Assembly (NCBI GenBank): GCA_002495025.1
Contig: DADP01000026.1
Coordinates: forward strand, 101,061 to 120,630
Direction: 5' to 3'
From: Desulfurococcaceae archaeon UBA285
GTDB lineage: Archaea > Thermoproteota > Thermoprotei_A > Sulfolobales > Desulfurococcaceae
Length of the DNA: 19,570 bases
The notes beneath the pieces were generated by a model that was given only the letters and a program-made list of their open reading frames with translations, was not told where the DNA came from and did not search any database. Position 1 is the first letter of the stretch. Every line of letters begins with the position of its first letter. Shown here one piece after another: positions 7,131-14,522 of this stretch. Position numbers and translations under genes: made by a program.

Positions 7131-8291
7131 ATGCCAACTAATCTACCAGCTGAGGCTAAAGCCAAGTGGATCAAGGTGATGGAGGCTAAAACTCCAGAAG
7201 AGAAGATTAGAGCACTAGAAGAGTTTCTATCAGCAGTACCTAAACACAAGGGTACTGAGAGACTACGAGAATGGGCTACGAAGAGACTAGCTGAACTCCG
7301 CGAGGAAATAGAAGAGAAGAGAAAAAAGAAGGTTGGTTCACGTATATCGTTTTTTGTAGAGAAAGAAGGAGATGTACAAGTAGTTGTAGCGGGGCCTCCA
7401 AACACGGGTAAAAGTCTACTAGTAAACAAGTTAACCGGGGCCAAGACGGTTATTGCAGACTATCCGTTTTCAACCACCTATCCTGTTCCAGGAATGCTTA
7501 AATACAATGATGTATACTTCCAACTAATAGATACACCACCACTTGTTTCTGGCGGCTACTTTAGAAAAGTAGTTGGATTAATGAGAAATGCTGATGGAAT
7601 AATAATTGTATTAGATGCAACAAGAGACTTCCTTGGTGAATTGCGCGAGCTGGTTGAAACACTAAAACAAGAAGGCGTATTACTCGTTAAACCCGGAGGA
7701 AGAGTTGTTATCGATGTTTATAGAACTGGAAAATCAGGTATTCGCGTGACTTTAATGGGTAAGATCACTGATGGAACAATAGATGATGTGAGAAAACTAC
7801 TAGAAAGCTACAGGATTTTCAATGCACACGTAAAAATATATGGAGAGGTCTCAATAGACGACGTAGAACAATCATTATTCGAGGCAACAGTATACAAGCC
7901 AACAATAATATTTATAAACAAAGCAGACTTGGCTAAACCAAACCCGTCTACTATTGAAGAAGTAAAGAAACTACTACCCGGTGTTAGAGTATTGGTGGGT
8001 TCGGCTCTAACCGGCGAGGGATTGGGAGATATAGCACCACAATTATACGATGTCTTAGAGATTATAAGGATTTATACAAAAGCCCCGAACGCTCCTCCAG
8101 CAGAGAGACCGCTTGTACTAAGGAGAAATGCGACAGTGAGAGATGTTGCTAGAAGCATCCACAGTGAATTGTTAGAAAACTTCCTCTATGCGAGGGTGTG
8201 GGGGTCTTCAGTGAAGTATCCTGGTGAAAAAGTAGGTTTAGACCATGTATTAGCTGATGGAGACATCGTGGAAATACATGCTAAAGGCTAG
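7131..8291 (+). CDS. Obg/DRG-type GTP-binding protein with TGS domain
   Basis: A cytosolic GTPase of the archaeal DRG/Obg type, 386 residues. It has an N-terminal charged helical region (1-70), then the G domain with G1 GPPNTGKS (88-95), a YPFSTT switch motif (111-116), G3 DTPP (134-137), G4 NKAD and a G5-like SALTG. An inserted segment occurs between the switch II region and G4. A C-terminal TGS domain follows from about residue 320 (NATVRDVARSIH to ADGDIVEIHAKG). Relatives are thought to act with ribosomes or RNA. ATG 7131 is chosen because GGTGA ends 5 nt before it. The stop TAG at 8289-8291 shares CTAG with the stop of the converging gene. Confidence 0.9.
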   Translation: MPTNLPAEAKAKWIKVMEAKTPEEKIRALEEFLSAVPKHKGTERLREWATKRLAELREEIEEKRKKKVGSRISFFVEKEGDVQVVVAGPPNTGKSLLVNKLTGAKTVIADYPFSTTYPVPGMLKYNDVYFQLIDTPPLVSGGYFRKVVGLMRNADGIIIVLDATRDFLGELRELVETLKQEGVLLVKPGGRVVIDVYRTGKSGIRVTLMGKITDGTIDDVRKLLESYRIFNAHVKIYGEVSIDDVEQSLFEATVYKPTIIFINKADLAKPNPSTIEEVKKLLPGVRVLVGSALTGEGLGDIAPQLYDVLEIIRIYTKAPNAPPAERPLVLRRNATVRDVARSIHSELLENFLYARVWGSSVKYPGEKVGLDHVLADGDIVEIHAKG

Positions 8292-8644
8292 CATTCAACT
8301 CTCTTAACAGGAGCTATTCTGAAGAGCTCTACGAGGGGTTTAAGTACATTGTATTTGTCACAAATGTATACTATGTCGGGTGTTGAAATCTTATAGATTT
8401 TCAAAGAGAGTTCTTCGGGTCTACGACCAGAGAAAACAATAATTCTATCTGGTTCTAACCGCGAAAAGATGTTTTCACGGGCAAGTAGCTCAGCAGACTT
8501 CTGGTCTGTTACCAGCCATGCACTCCGATATTTATTTACTAGTTCTCTAATCCAGTTTAAATCATCTGTTTTCTTTACTGATGCAATAATAAGTACTCTC
8601 TCCACGCTCTCCAAGTTATTCCCCGCTATAGGTGTATTAGACAT
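8288..8644 (-). CDS. Small conserved-looking hypothetical protein
   Basis: A 118-residue protein I do not recognise. It alternates beta strands and helices (VERVLIIASV, NWIRELVNKY, SAWLVTD, AELLAREN, RIIVFSG, DIVYICDKYNV), which suggests a small Rossmann-like or nucleotide-binding fold. No P-loop, signal peptide or membrane segment is visible. ATG 8644 follows an AGGTTAAT Shine-Dalgarno-like site. The gene is transcribed divergently from the phosphohexomutase operon and its stop overlaps the stop of the upstream-strand GTPase gene by the four bases CTAG. Codon use resembles the neighbours, which supports a real gene. A toxin-like or regulatory role cannot be inferred. Confidence 0.7.
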   Translation of the reverse strand: MSNTPIAGNNLESVERVLIIASVKKTDDLNWIRELVNKYRSAWLVTDQKSAELLARENIFSRLEPDRIIVFSGRRPEELSLKIYKISTPDIVYICDKYNVLKPLVELFRIAPVKRVEC

Positions 8645-8658
8645 ATTAACCTATTACT

Positions 8659-8678
8659 TTTAATTTATTCCTAAATAA
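8659..8678. promoter_or_regulatory. Divergent promoter region, AT-rich
   Basis: Between the divergent genes ending at 8644 and starting at 8686 or 8719, the stretch TTTTAATTTATTCC followed by TAAATAATA could provide a TATA box for both directions. Rightwards, the box near 8659-8669 would place the transcript start close to 8686-8690, giving a leader of about 30 nt for the TTG at 8719. Leftwards, AATAAATTAAAA lies only about 20 nt from the start at 8644, so that transcript may be leaderless. Confidence 0.35.
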
Positions 8679-8718
8679 TACATAAGTGGGAAGGCTTACT
8701 GCTAGCGGTGGTTTATAC

Positions 8719-9096
8719 TTGAGTAAACAATTAGAACTAGCAGAGTATTTGAAGTCTCTTGGCTATAAAGTAGAAGTATTGAATAATACTGTGAGAGTAC
8801 TACACGATGTTCTACCATTATACCTAGAACTAGAATTCAAAGATAGATTTGTCTATATCTCTATTAAACACACAGATGACTTTAGAGACTACCTTGAAGA
8901 AATGCGGGATATGGGAGAAGACATTGAGGAACAAGTAGAAACAGCTATGAGCTATCTAAGTATTGCTGCATTAAAAGCAAGACAGTGGATAGAAGATAAA
9001 GAGCTTGTACCAGTATTTAAACTCCGTGAAGGTAGCATAGAGATAAGTGAAACACTCGAAGAACTAGTAGAAGAGGAGGAGGAGAGTGAAGAATAG
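8719..9096 (+). CDS. Acidic hypothetical protein, first gene of phosphohexomutase operon
   Basis: An unrecognised protein of about 125 residues. TTG 8719 is preferred because GGTGG lies 7 nt upstream; GTG 8686 would give 136 residues and might be used if the transcript were leaderless. It begins with a helix and a beta-hairpin (SKQLELAEYLKSLGYKVEVLNNTVRV), then a strand-rich part (LYLELEFKDRFVYISIKH), a long acidic helix (DYLEEMRDMGEDIEEQVETAMSYL) and a strongly acidic tail of mostly glutamates. The tail-coding GAGGAGGAGGAG also supplies the Shine-Dalgarno site for the next gene, which overlaps by 11 nt. This tight coupling suggests co-expression with the sugar phosphomutase and the Trm112-like protein. 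The function is unknown. Confidence 0.75.
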   Translation: MSKQLELAEYLKSLGYKVEVLNNTVRVLHDVLPLYLELEFKDRFVYISIKHTDDFRDYLEEMRDMGEDIEEQVETAMSYLSIAALKARQWIEDKELVPVFKLREGSIEISETLEELVEEEEESEE

Positions 9097-10453
9097 ACTG
9101 TTTGGAACTGATGGAGTGAGAGGAGTAATAGGCTCAGAGTTAAACCCGTTATTTGTATCTAAACTAGCAGTAGCTATAGGAACTTTTTTCAGTGAGGGAG
9201 CACGAGTACTAGTAGGTGCAGACTACCGTCCAGGCAACGAGGCACTAAAGAGAATAGTAGAGGGCAGTCTTGCATACACCGGATTGAAAGTATATGATGC
9301 TGGTTTTCTACCAACACCGGCACTACAATACGTAGTTAAAACACAGGGTTTTGATGGAGGAGTAATGATTACAGCTAGTCATAATCCACCAGAGTATAGT
9401 GGTGTAAAAGTTATTGGGCCAACAGGGATTGAAGTAGATAGAGACGAAGAAAGAATTATAGAAGAAATCTTCTGGTCGGAGAAATATAGGTTTGTAAACT
9501 GGAAAAACGCCCCGGATAGAATAGAGAGGTTTCCAGATGCAATAGACATATATGTAAACGGCGTAGTGGAAAAAGTCGATGTTGCTAAAATAGCGAGTAG
9601 AAACTTCAAGGTACTAGTAGACCCAGCAAACAACGTTGGAGCTCTAACTACTCCTAAACTACTAAAGAAACTAGGTGTTAAGCCAATTGTTGTAAATGGA
9701 AATCTGGATTCACACCCAGCTAGACTACCAGAGCCAATACCAGAAAACCTTGTAGATACAGCTAAACTAGTTAAACTATATGGATGCGACATTGGAGTAG
9801 CACACGACGGCGACGCTGATAGAGCAATGATTATAGATGACGAGGGCCGGGTTCAATGGGGCGATAGAACAGCGCCGCTTCTAGCTAGACACCTAGTAGT
9901 AAATAGAGGCGAGCATGGTAAAGTATACACAGGGGTTTCATCGAGCACTATAATTGAAGACTTGTTGAGACCACTAGGCGTTGAAGTAGTATGGTTGAAA
10001 GTAGGAAGTGTTGACATTGCACACGCAATGAGAAGGGGTGGCGACGCTCTATGTGGATTCGAGGAAAACGGTGGATTTATGTATCCAAAACACCAGTTTG
10101 TTAGAGATGGTGCAATGACAACAGCGTTATTCTTAGAACTGCTCGCGGTTGAAAACAAAAAAGCATCTGAGTTATTCAATGAACTACCCAGACTACACGT
10201 ATTGAAAACAAAATATAAAATGCCAAGGGAAACAGCATTGAAAATAATTGAACTAGTAAAAGAAGAGTTCAAAGGAGAAAGAATGATTACAATAGATGGT
10301 GTTAAAGTCATTAATCCAGACTACTGGGTTCTAGTTAGACCAAGTGGTACAGAACCACTACTTAGAGTAATGATTGAGGCTAAATCAGAAGAACTAGCAA
10401 AACAAATACTAGAGAGGGTAGAGAAATATATTCGTGGAGTGATGAATCTATGA
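9086..10453 (+). CDS. Phosphohexomutase (phosphoglucosamine/phosphomanno/phosphoglucomutase family)
   Basis: A 455-residue alpha-D-phosphohexomutase, which moves phosphate between C6 and C1 of a hexose phosphate. The expected parts are present in order: N-terminal LFGTDGVRG, active-site serine loop TASHNPPEYSG near residue 95, metal loop DGDADR near 240, sugar-binding loop GFEENGG near 325, and phosphate-binding RPSGTEP near 415. The EENGG loop is the archaeal form and does not settle whether glucosamine, glucose or mannose phosphate is used. GTG 9086 follows a strong GAGGAGGA site. The gene overlaps the upstream gene by 11 nt and the next by 4 nt (ATGA), a clear operon. It could serve glycan precursor synthesis or, together with GalT, galactose entry into glycolysis. 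Confidence 0.92.
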   Translation: MKNRLFGTDGVRGVIGSELNPLFVSKLAVAIGTFFSEGARVLVGADYRPGNEALKRIVEGSLAYTGLKVYDAGFLPTPALQYVVKTQGFDGGVMITASHNPPEYSGVKVIGPTGIEVDRDEERIIEEIFWSEKYRFVNWKNAPDRIERFPDAIDIYVNGVVEKVDVAKIASRNFKVLVDPANNVGALTTPKLLKKLGVKPIVVNGNLDSHPARLPEPIPENLVDTAKLVKLYGCDIGVAHDGDADRAMIIDDEGRVQWGDRTAPLLARHLVVNRGEHGKVYTGVSSSTIIEDLLRPLGVEVVWLKVGSVDIAHAMRRGGDALCGFEENGGFMYPKHQFVRDGAMTTALFLELLAVENKKASELFNELPRLHVLKTKYKMPRETALKIIELVKEEFKGERMITIDGVKVINPDYWVLVRPSGTEPLLRVMIEAKSEELAKQILERVEKYIRGVMNL

Positions 10454-10848
10454 TGCGGTATTGGGGATTAGACGTATTAAAGTGTGTTAACTGCAAGTCG
10501 TTTCCACTAGAACTACACCCAATAGAACAGGAAAAACAAGAAATAGATACTAGTGGCATTGAAAAACCATTCTGTAAAGTCTACTGTGGATATTTAAAAG
10601 AATATATTCAACCAGGCAAGGAATATCCATGTGATGAATGCATACGTATAGGAATAAAAACAGGTGTATTATACTGCCCTAATTGTAAACACTGGTATCC
10701 AATTAAAAATGGAATAGCAGTAATACTAGTAGACAATAAGAGAAAGCTAAACAAAGACTTGGAGTTCTTGAAAACATATAGAGATAGAATACCAGAATAC
10801 ATCTTGAAAGAAGGACAACCTGTAAACCTCGAGTCTGCTTCAAAATAG
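10450..10848 (+). CDS. Trm112-like zinc protein with extra cysteine module
   Basis: A 132-residue protein with the two halves of a Trm112-type zinc fold: LDVLKCVNCKSFPLEL at the start and LYCPNCKHWYPIKNGIAVIL near residues 75-95. Between them is an insert of about 50 residues with two further cysteine pairs (FCKVYC and YPCDEC), giving eight cysteines in all. Trm112 proteins are small partners that activate tRNA, ribosomal RNA and release-factor methyltransferases; most archaeal ones are about 60 residues. Start codons at 10450 and 10453 (ATGATG) both lie after GGAGTGAT; the first overlaps the phosphohexomutase stop by 4 nt. A helical, charged tail ends the protein. Whether it partners a methyltransferase or something linked to sugar metabolism cannot be told from here. 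Confidence 0.8.
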   Translation: MMRYWGLDVLKCVNCKSFPLELHPIEQEKQEIDTSGIEKPFCKVYCGYLKEYIQPGKEYPCDECIRIGIKTGVLYCPNCKHWYPIKNGIAVILVDNKRKLNKDLEFLKTYRDRIPEYILKEGQPVNLESASK

Positions 10849-10854
10849 TTTTCT

Positions 10855-11616
10855 CTATTCGAGTGAAACTTCGATTTTTATCTTTTTCGGGGCCTCAGGC
10901 ACCCCCTTTAATGAACGCGTAATTCCAACAACAATATTTCTAACAATGTTTTTTACAAATGGATTTAATGGTATTTCTCTTCCATCAACACTAATTTCTA
11001 CGTTTGATACAATTGGACACCAATAACTCTCACCTCTTACATATTTATTTATCAACTGGTTACACGTAGAATACCCACACATTCCACAGTTCAACCTGGG
11101 TATTTGACTATAGAAGTATTCAATCATCTTCTTTTCTACGAGGTCTGCAAGCAGTTCTTCTTCGCCGCTTCTATAGAGGGGTATTTGTACATCTATTGGT
11201 TTAACTACATCATTCATTGTATATACTGCTATCGGATTTACTACTACTCCGAGTAGTTTTCTCAATTCTTCTTCGCTTCTCACTACCAGAATACTGTCGC
11301 CTATACTACTAGTTTTAAATCCTTCTACGAGCACCAGGGGTGTCGATGTGTGTTTTAATGCTTCTTCAAGTGTATCTTCGTGGTTTCTACTGTATACAAC
11401 TACAACACCCTTTGTAGATAGAACAACCTGTAGAGCATTGACATCAAGGTATTTCTTGCTGTCTTTGTCTTCGAGGGTTATGCCTTCAGCACAGTGTTTA
11501 ATTACTCCTATTTTATACCCTCTCTGAATGAGAATTGATACTAGCTTGCTTCCAAGATGGGTTTTTCCAGCTCCGGAACCGAGGGATACAATTCTGAGAA
11601 CGTAGGGTTTAGGCAT
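10855..11616 (-). CDS. mobB: MobB-like GTP-binding protein with C-terminal Fe-S domain
   Basis: A 253-residue protein of the molybdopterin-guanine dinucleotide biosynthesis MobB family, which binds GTP and assists attachment of nucleotide to the molybdenum or tungsten pterin. The P-loop SGAGKT (about 14-19), IGVIKH (36-41) and LVLVEGFK (95-101) are typical. A second domain carries C177-x2-C180-x4-C185-x14-C200, a pattern suited to a 4Fe-4S cluster, as found in archaeal MobB-FeS proteins, followed by the IPLNPFVKNIV region. ATG 11616 has a GAGGTG Shine-Dalgarno site just upstream; the GTG at 11625 is less likely. The gene starts 18 nt after the ECF T-component gene, so it is probably in the same operon. 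Confidence 0.85.
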   Translation of the reverse strand: MPKPYVLRIVSLGSGAGKTHLGSKLVSILIQRGYKIGVIKHCAEGITLEDKDSKKYLDVNALQVVLSTKGVVVVYSRNHEDTLEEALKHTSTPLVLVEGFKTSSIGDSILVVRSEEELRKLLGVVVNPIAVYTMNDVVKPIDVQIPLYRSGEEELLADLVEKKMIEYFYSQIPRLNCGMCGYSTCNQLINKYVRGESYWCPIVSNVEISVDGREIPLNPFVKNIVRNIVVGITRSLKGVPEAPKKIKIEVSLE

Positions 11617-11634
11617 ATTGTACACCTCTCTATA

Positions 11635-12354
11635 CTAGATAATACAGTATTGTATAAGTGCTAGTATTAGTGAAGCCAATAATAGTACTGGCGTTGGATA
11701 GTAAGACCTCTCCATGGGAATGTATTGAGCGGCAGGGGTTCTTATCTTCCAATAACAGTATTCATCTATAAACCATCCAACCTCGATCATCCCTGCTACA
11801 GCGGGCGGTATTCGTTTAGCTATATTTTCTTTTTTCAACGTGCTAATCATGAGTGACTCGAGAAAGTTTTTCACTCCTAGAGGGATTGTTCTAGCTAGAA
11901 GTAGTGGTAATACAGCGTATTTTCTTGCTTTGAGAAGGTATAATGTGTTAAATACTTCAATAGGAGATATAATTATAACTGTGAAAATAATACTTACTCC
12001 TATTCCAATAGTTCTCCCAGTAATCAATAATATATTGATTAACGGCATTTGGTATAGTCCAAGTAGAGAGAGTAGATAGGCTGATACACCCATAGCAAAT
12101 CCTACGATACCAGTGAGTGAGATAACTGCTATAATCCACTCTATTCCGGGATATATTACTCCAAGAGGTAGGATAATCCATGGTAGTATATAGGTCTTTG
12201 AAGGATATCTTGTTATAAGTAGCCATACAGACCATAAAAACACTATTTTTGCAAGTAAGTGGGCTTTTCTAAAACCAGTGTCTTCCGTGAGAAAGAATGA
12301 CTTGTATACTATACTTACAAACCAGCTTACAAATCTTGATATTGACAGCTTCAT
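11635..12354 (-). CDS. ecfT: ECF transporter T component (EcfT/CbiQ-like)
   Basis: A 239-residue integral membrane protein with about five hydrophobic segments, for example AKIVFLWSVWLLITRY, YILPWIILPLGVIYPG, WIIAVISLTGIVGFAMG and IGVSIIFTVIIISP. It sits between a double ABC ATPase gene and mobB, and its size and topology match the T component that couples ATPases to the substrate-binding S component in energy-coupling factor importers. A cytosolic segment after the fourth hydrophobic stretch (about residues 140-200) contains LARTIPLGVKNFLESLM and probably corresponds to the coupling helices, but classic ARG motifs are weak, so the sequence is divergent. The ATG directly follows the ATPase stop TAG with no gap, and the Shine-Dalgarno site lies inside the end of that gene. 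Confidence 0.8.
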   Translation of the reverse strand: MKLSISRFVSWFVSIVYKSFFLTEDTGFRKAHLLAKIVFLWSVWLLITRYPSKTYILPWIILPLGVIYPGIEWIIAVISLTGIVGFAMGVSAYLLSLLGLYQMPLINILLITGRTIGIGVSIIFTVIIISPIEVFNTLYLLKARKYAVLPLLLARTIPLGVKNFLESLMISTLKKENIAKRIPPAVAGMIEVGWFIDEYCYWKIRTPAAQYIPMERSYYPTPVLLLASLILALIQYCII

Positions 12355-13662
12355 CTATGACACCTTGTGCAACTCGATTTTTCTAGTGTTTTCATTTGAT
12401 ACAGAGAGAATTCTTGGATCATGAGTAGCTATTACAACAGATTTTCCTTCATCAACGAGTAATTGGAGAGCACTTACTACTTTACTAGCACTCTCACTAT
12501 CTAATCCACCAGTTGGCTCGTCAATAAAGTACCCGTCGTATCCAGCTAGATAGGCTGACGCTATAGCTGTTCTACGCCTCTCACCACTACTTAGTCTTGC
12601 AAGAGGTCTATCGAGGATTTCTTTTAAACCAAATATTTCAGCTACTTCTAATACTTTGTTTTCATCTCCTCTAGCTGACGCTAAGAGCTCTTCTCGTGGA
12701 GTAGGCATTGTAAAGTATAGTAGTGGGTTTTCAGGAATATATGTAAATAGACCACGCCTCTCGACGACTCCTTTAGATGGATTTAAAAGTCCAGCTCCAA
12801 GTTTTAAAATTGTTGTCTTACCTGCTCCATTAGGTCCTGTTATAATTGTAATTACGTGTTTTTCAAATTCAGTTGTAAACCCCTTCAATACATAGTCTCC
12901 GCCAGGATATTTAAACCACACGTTTTTAAAAGACACTATTGTTTCACCTTCTCTTCCCTTCTTCAAAGAGGGGAGTTTGTGAACTGGTATAACACTATCT
13001 CTCCAATCGCCAAAGTATTTTACACGTCCACCTTCAAGAACTAGTAGATGTGATACTAGTGGTTTCCATTCTAGTGGGTCGTGGTCGACGAGTACGACTG
13101 CTACGCCCTTGTTTAAAGCTAGGCGGACATAGTGTTTAACTACTCTACGTGCTTCTTCATCTAGGTAGACAAGGGGTTCATCCATTACTAATACTTTTGT
13201 ACCTAGTAGTATTGATTCAAGCCAGAGTAATCTCTGTGCTTCACCAGCACTTAGAGTATACGTTAATCTATCTATTAGTTTAGTAAAGCTGAGTGGAGCA
13301 AAGTCTTCGCTTGTACATATTCTCCCAGCTAGTGATAGCGAATAACATATTTCTGCACGTATACTATGTCCTATTATAGCATACCATGGCTCTTGTGGAA
13401 TATATGAAATAACCCTGTATACTTCACTGGGGTTGAGACTAGAGATTTCTCTACCACCAATAGTGATACGTCCTTCTATATATCCACCTGAAGCTTCAAT
13501 TGTTCCAGTTATAGCTCTTATAAGCGTTGTTTTACCACTACCAGATGGACCAGTTATTAAAAGTAGATCTCCCTCACCAATTCTAAACGATATGTTTTTT
13601 AATTCAAAGCCATCGCGATATCCACATCGTTTAATGTCTACATCTAAAACAATTCTATTCAA
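12355..13662 (-). CDS. ecfA: ECF transporter ATPase, two fused nucleotide-binding domains
   Basis: One 435-residue protein with two complete ABC ATPase domains, the fused form of the EcfA/EcfA' pair. Domain 1 has Walker A GPSGSGKT (38-45), a Q-loop IPQEP (Q90), signature LSAGE (137-141), Walker B VLVMDEP and switch DHD. Domain 2 has GPNGAGKT (276-283), signature LSSGE (357-361), FIDEPTGGLD and THD. At the Q-loop of domain 2, IPENP has Glu where Gln is usual (E311). TTG 13662 is the start, after a GGTGCT Shine-Dalgarno-like site; no ATG occurs near it. It powers import with the S component encoded 54 nt upstream and the T component encoded directly downstream. Confidence 0.9.
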   Translation of the reverse strand: MNRIVLDVDIKRCGYRDGFELKNISFRIGEGDLLLITGPSGSGKTTLIRAITGTIEASGGYIEGRITIGGREISSLNPSEVYRVISYIPQEPWYAIIGHSIRAEICYSLSLAGRICTSEDFAPLSFTKLIDRLTYTLSAGEAQRLLWLESILLGTKVLVMDEPLVYLDEEARRVVKHYVRLALNKGVAVVLVDHDPLEWKPLVSHLLVLEGGRVKYFGDWRDSVIPVHKLPSLKKGREGETIVSFKNVWFKYPGGDYVLKGFTTEFEKHVITIITGPNGAGKTTILKLGAGLLNPSKGVVERRGLFTYIPENPLLYFTMPTPREELLASARGDENKVLEVAEIFGLKEILDRPLARLSSGERRRTAIASAYLAGYDGYFIDEPTGGLDSESASKVVSALQLLVDEGKSVVIATHDPRILSVSNENTRKIELHKVS

Positions 13663-13716
13663 TACTCTAGCACCGTATTAATAACCCATTTTAAAAATAC
13701 TATGTAGTTAAATTTC

Positions 13717-14460
13717 TTATTTAATATATCCAGCTCTACGTAGCCATGAAACAACTGGTATGGCTATTGAAATACCAACTATTACTTGGCCGATGTTAAC
13801 AGGGATTTCAAGTACAGCGGCTGCTGGCTCTCTACCAGTTAGTGGGTTACTAATGAAGTATTCGTATAGATAGTATCCTAGAACCATTAATGCTCCTCCA
13901 ATAGCTAATCCATATACTTCACCCGATGAAACATAGCTTTTTGTAAGAGCAATAATTACTAGACTAGCAAGTGCAATACCCAGTGCAATCCATACCGCTA
14001 GAGCAACCTCTACATATGGTGATGGAAGCTCAATTACAAAGCTGGTACCGGGAATCATTAGTGTTGAAGGCCCCAAGTAGACGCCGCCGAGAGTTGCATA
14101 TACGGAAACTAGTATAATGCTGTAAACACCACCTGTTATCAGGGCTTTTACTGCTCCATGTATAGATTTAAGTTTTCTCACAAAGAACCCGGCTACAAAC
14201 CCCTCAATAAACTTTATAACTAGTGTTCCAGGAGCAAATATGGCATATCCAGTTGTTAAATCAGCTAGAGCAGCTCCTACACCACCCGCGATACCAGCTA
14301 CTAGTGGAGAAGTAGTTAAAGCTGCTACATATATCATTGATTCGCCTAGATTAAAATATCCTCCTGTTGGCGGCTGATATATTGGGAGGGCGATTGTAGC
14401 CGCGTAAACTAGTACTGTAAACACTACTATTTCTATAACTCTATGTGTACGAGTAGACAT
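13717..14460 (-). CDS. ECF transporter S component (vitamin-type substrate binder)
   Basis: A 247-residue membrane protein with about six to seven hydrophobic segments. The N-terminal GGYFNLGESMIYVAAL, the Gly/Ala-rich SPLVAGIAGGVGAALADL and FAPGTLVIKFIEGFVAGF are typical of the broad ECF S-component group that includes riboflavin- and pyrimidine-type members, and EIPVNIGQVIVG recurs near the C-terminus. It is longer than the usual 180-200 residues; the added length is a loop and extra segment between about 115 and 165. ATG 14460 follows AGGTGGTG. As the first gene of an operon with its own ATPase and T component, this is a dedicated (group I) transporter. The substrate is unknown; the linkage to mobB suggests, without proving, a cofactor-related compound. 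Confidence 0.85.
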   Translation of the reverse strand: MSTRTHRVIEIVVFTVLVYAATIALPIYQPPTGGYFNLGESMIYVAALTTSPLVAGIAGGVGAALADLTTGYAIFAPGTLVIKFIEGFVAGFFVRKLKSIHGAVKALITGGVYSIILVSVYATLGGVYLGPSTLMIPGTSFVIELPSPYVEVALAVWIALGIALASLVIIALTKSYVSSGEVYGLAIGGALMVLGYYLYEYFISNPLTGREPAAAVLEIPVNIGQVIVGISIAIPVVSWLRRAGYIK

Positions 14461-14500
14461 ATTCGTACACCACCTAGAATATATAAATATTCAAAGGGGA

Positions 14501-14520
14501 GATAAAAACCAGTATAAAAA
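14501..14520 (-). promoter_or_regulatory. TATA-like boxes upstream of ECF-mobB operon
   Basis: Read on the minus strand, TTTTTATACT (14520-14511) and GGTTTTTATC (14510-14501) are two TATA-like boxes in the 62-base gap between dppF and the S-component gene. The second would start transcription near 14478, leaving a leader of about 17 nt that includes the AGGTGGTG Shine-Dalgarno site. The T-rich minus-strand sequence may also serve to end the upstream dpp transcript. Confidence 0.4.
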
Positions 14521-14522
14521 CA

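Noticed and set aside
7115..7444. 109-codon minus-strand frame opposite the start of the GTPase gene
   Set aside because: It is antisense to the GTPase N-terminus and P-loop and has shadow-like composition.
9379..10311. Two long minus-strand open frames (137 and 152 codons) opposite the phosphohexomutase
   Set aside because: They lie wholly antisense to a gene with clear motifs, are rich in Ser/Thr/Leu/Phe as expected for a shadow frame, and have no recognisable domain or Shine-Dalgarno site.
10439..10455. GTGATGA resembling a C box of a C/D guide RNA
   Set aside because: No D' or D box (CTGA) or paired C' box is found at suitable distances, and the bases are explained by the overlap of two genes and a Shine-Dalgarno site.
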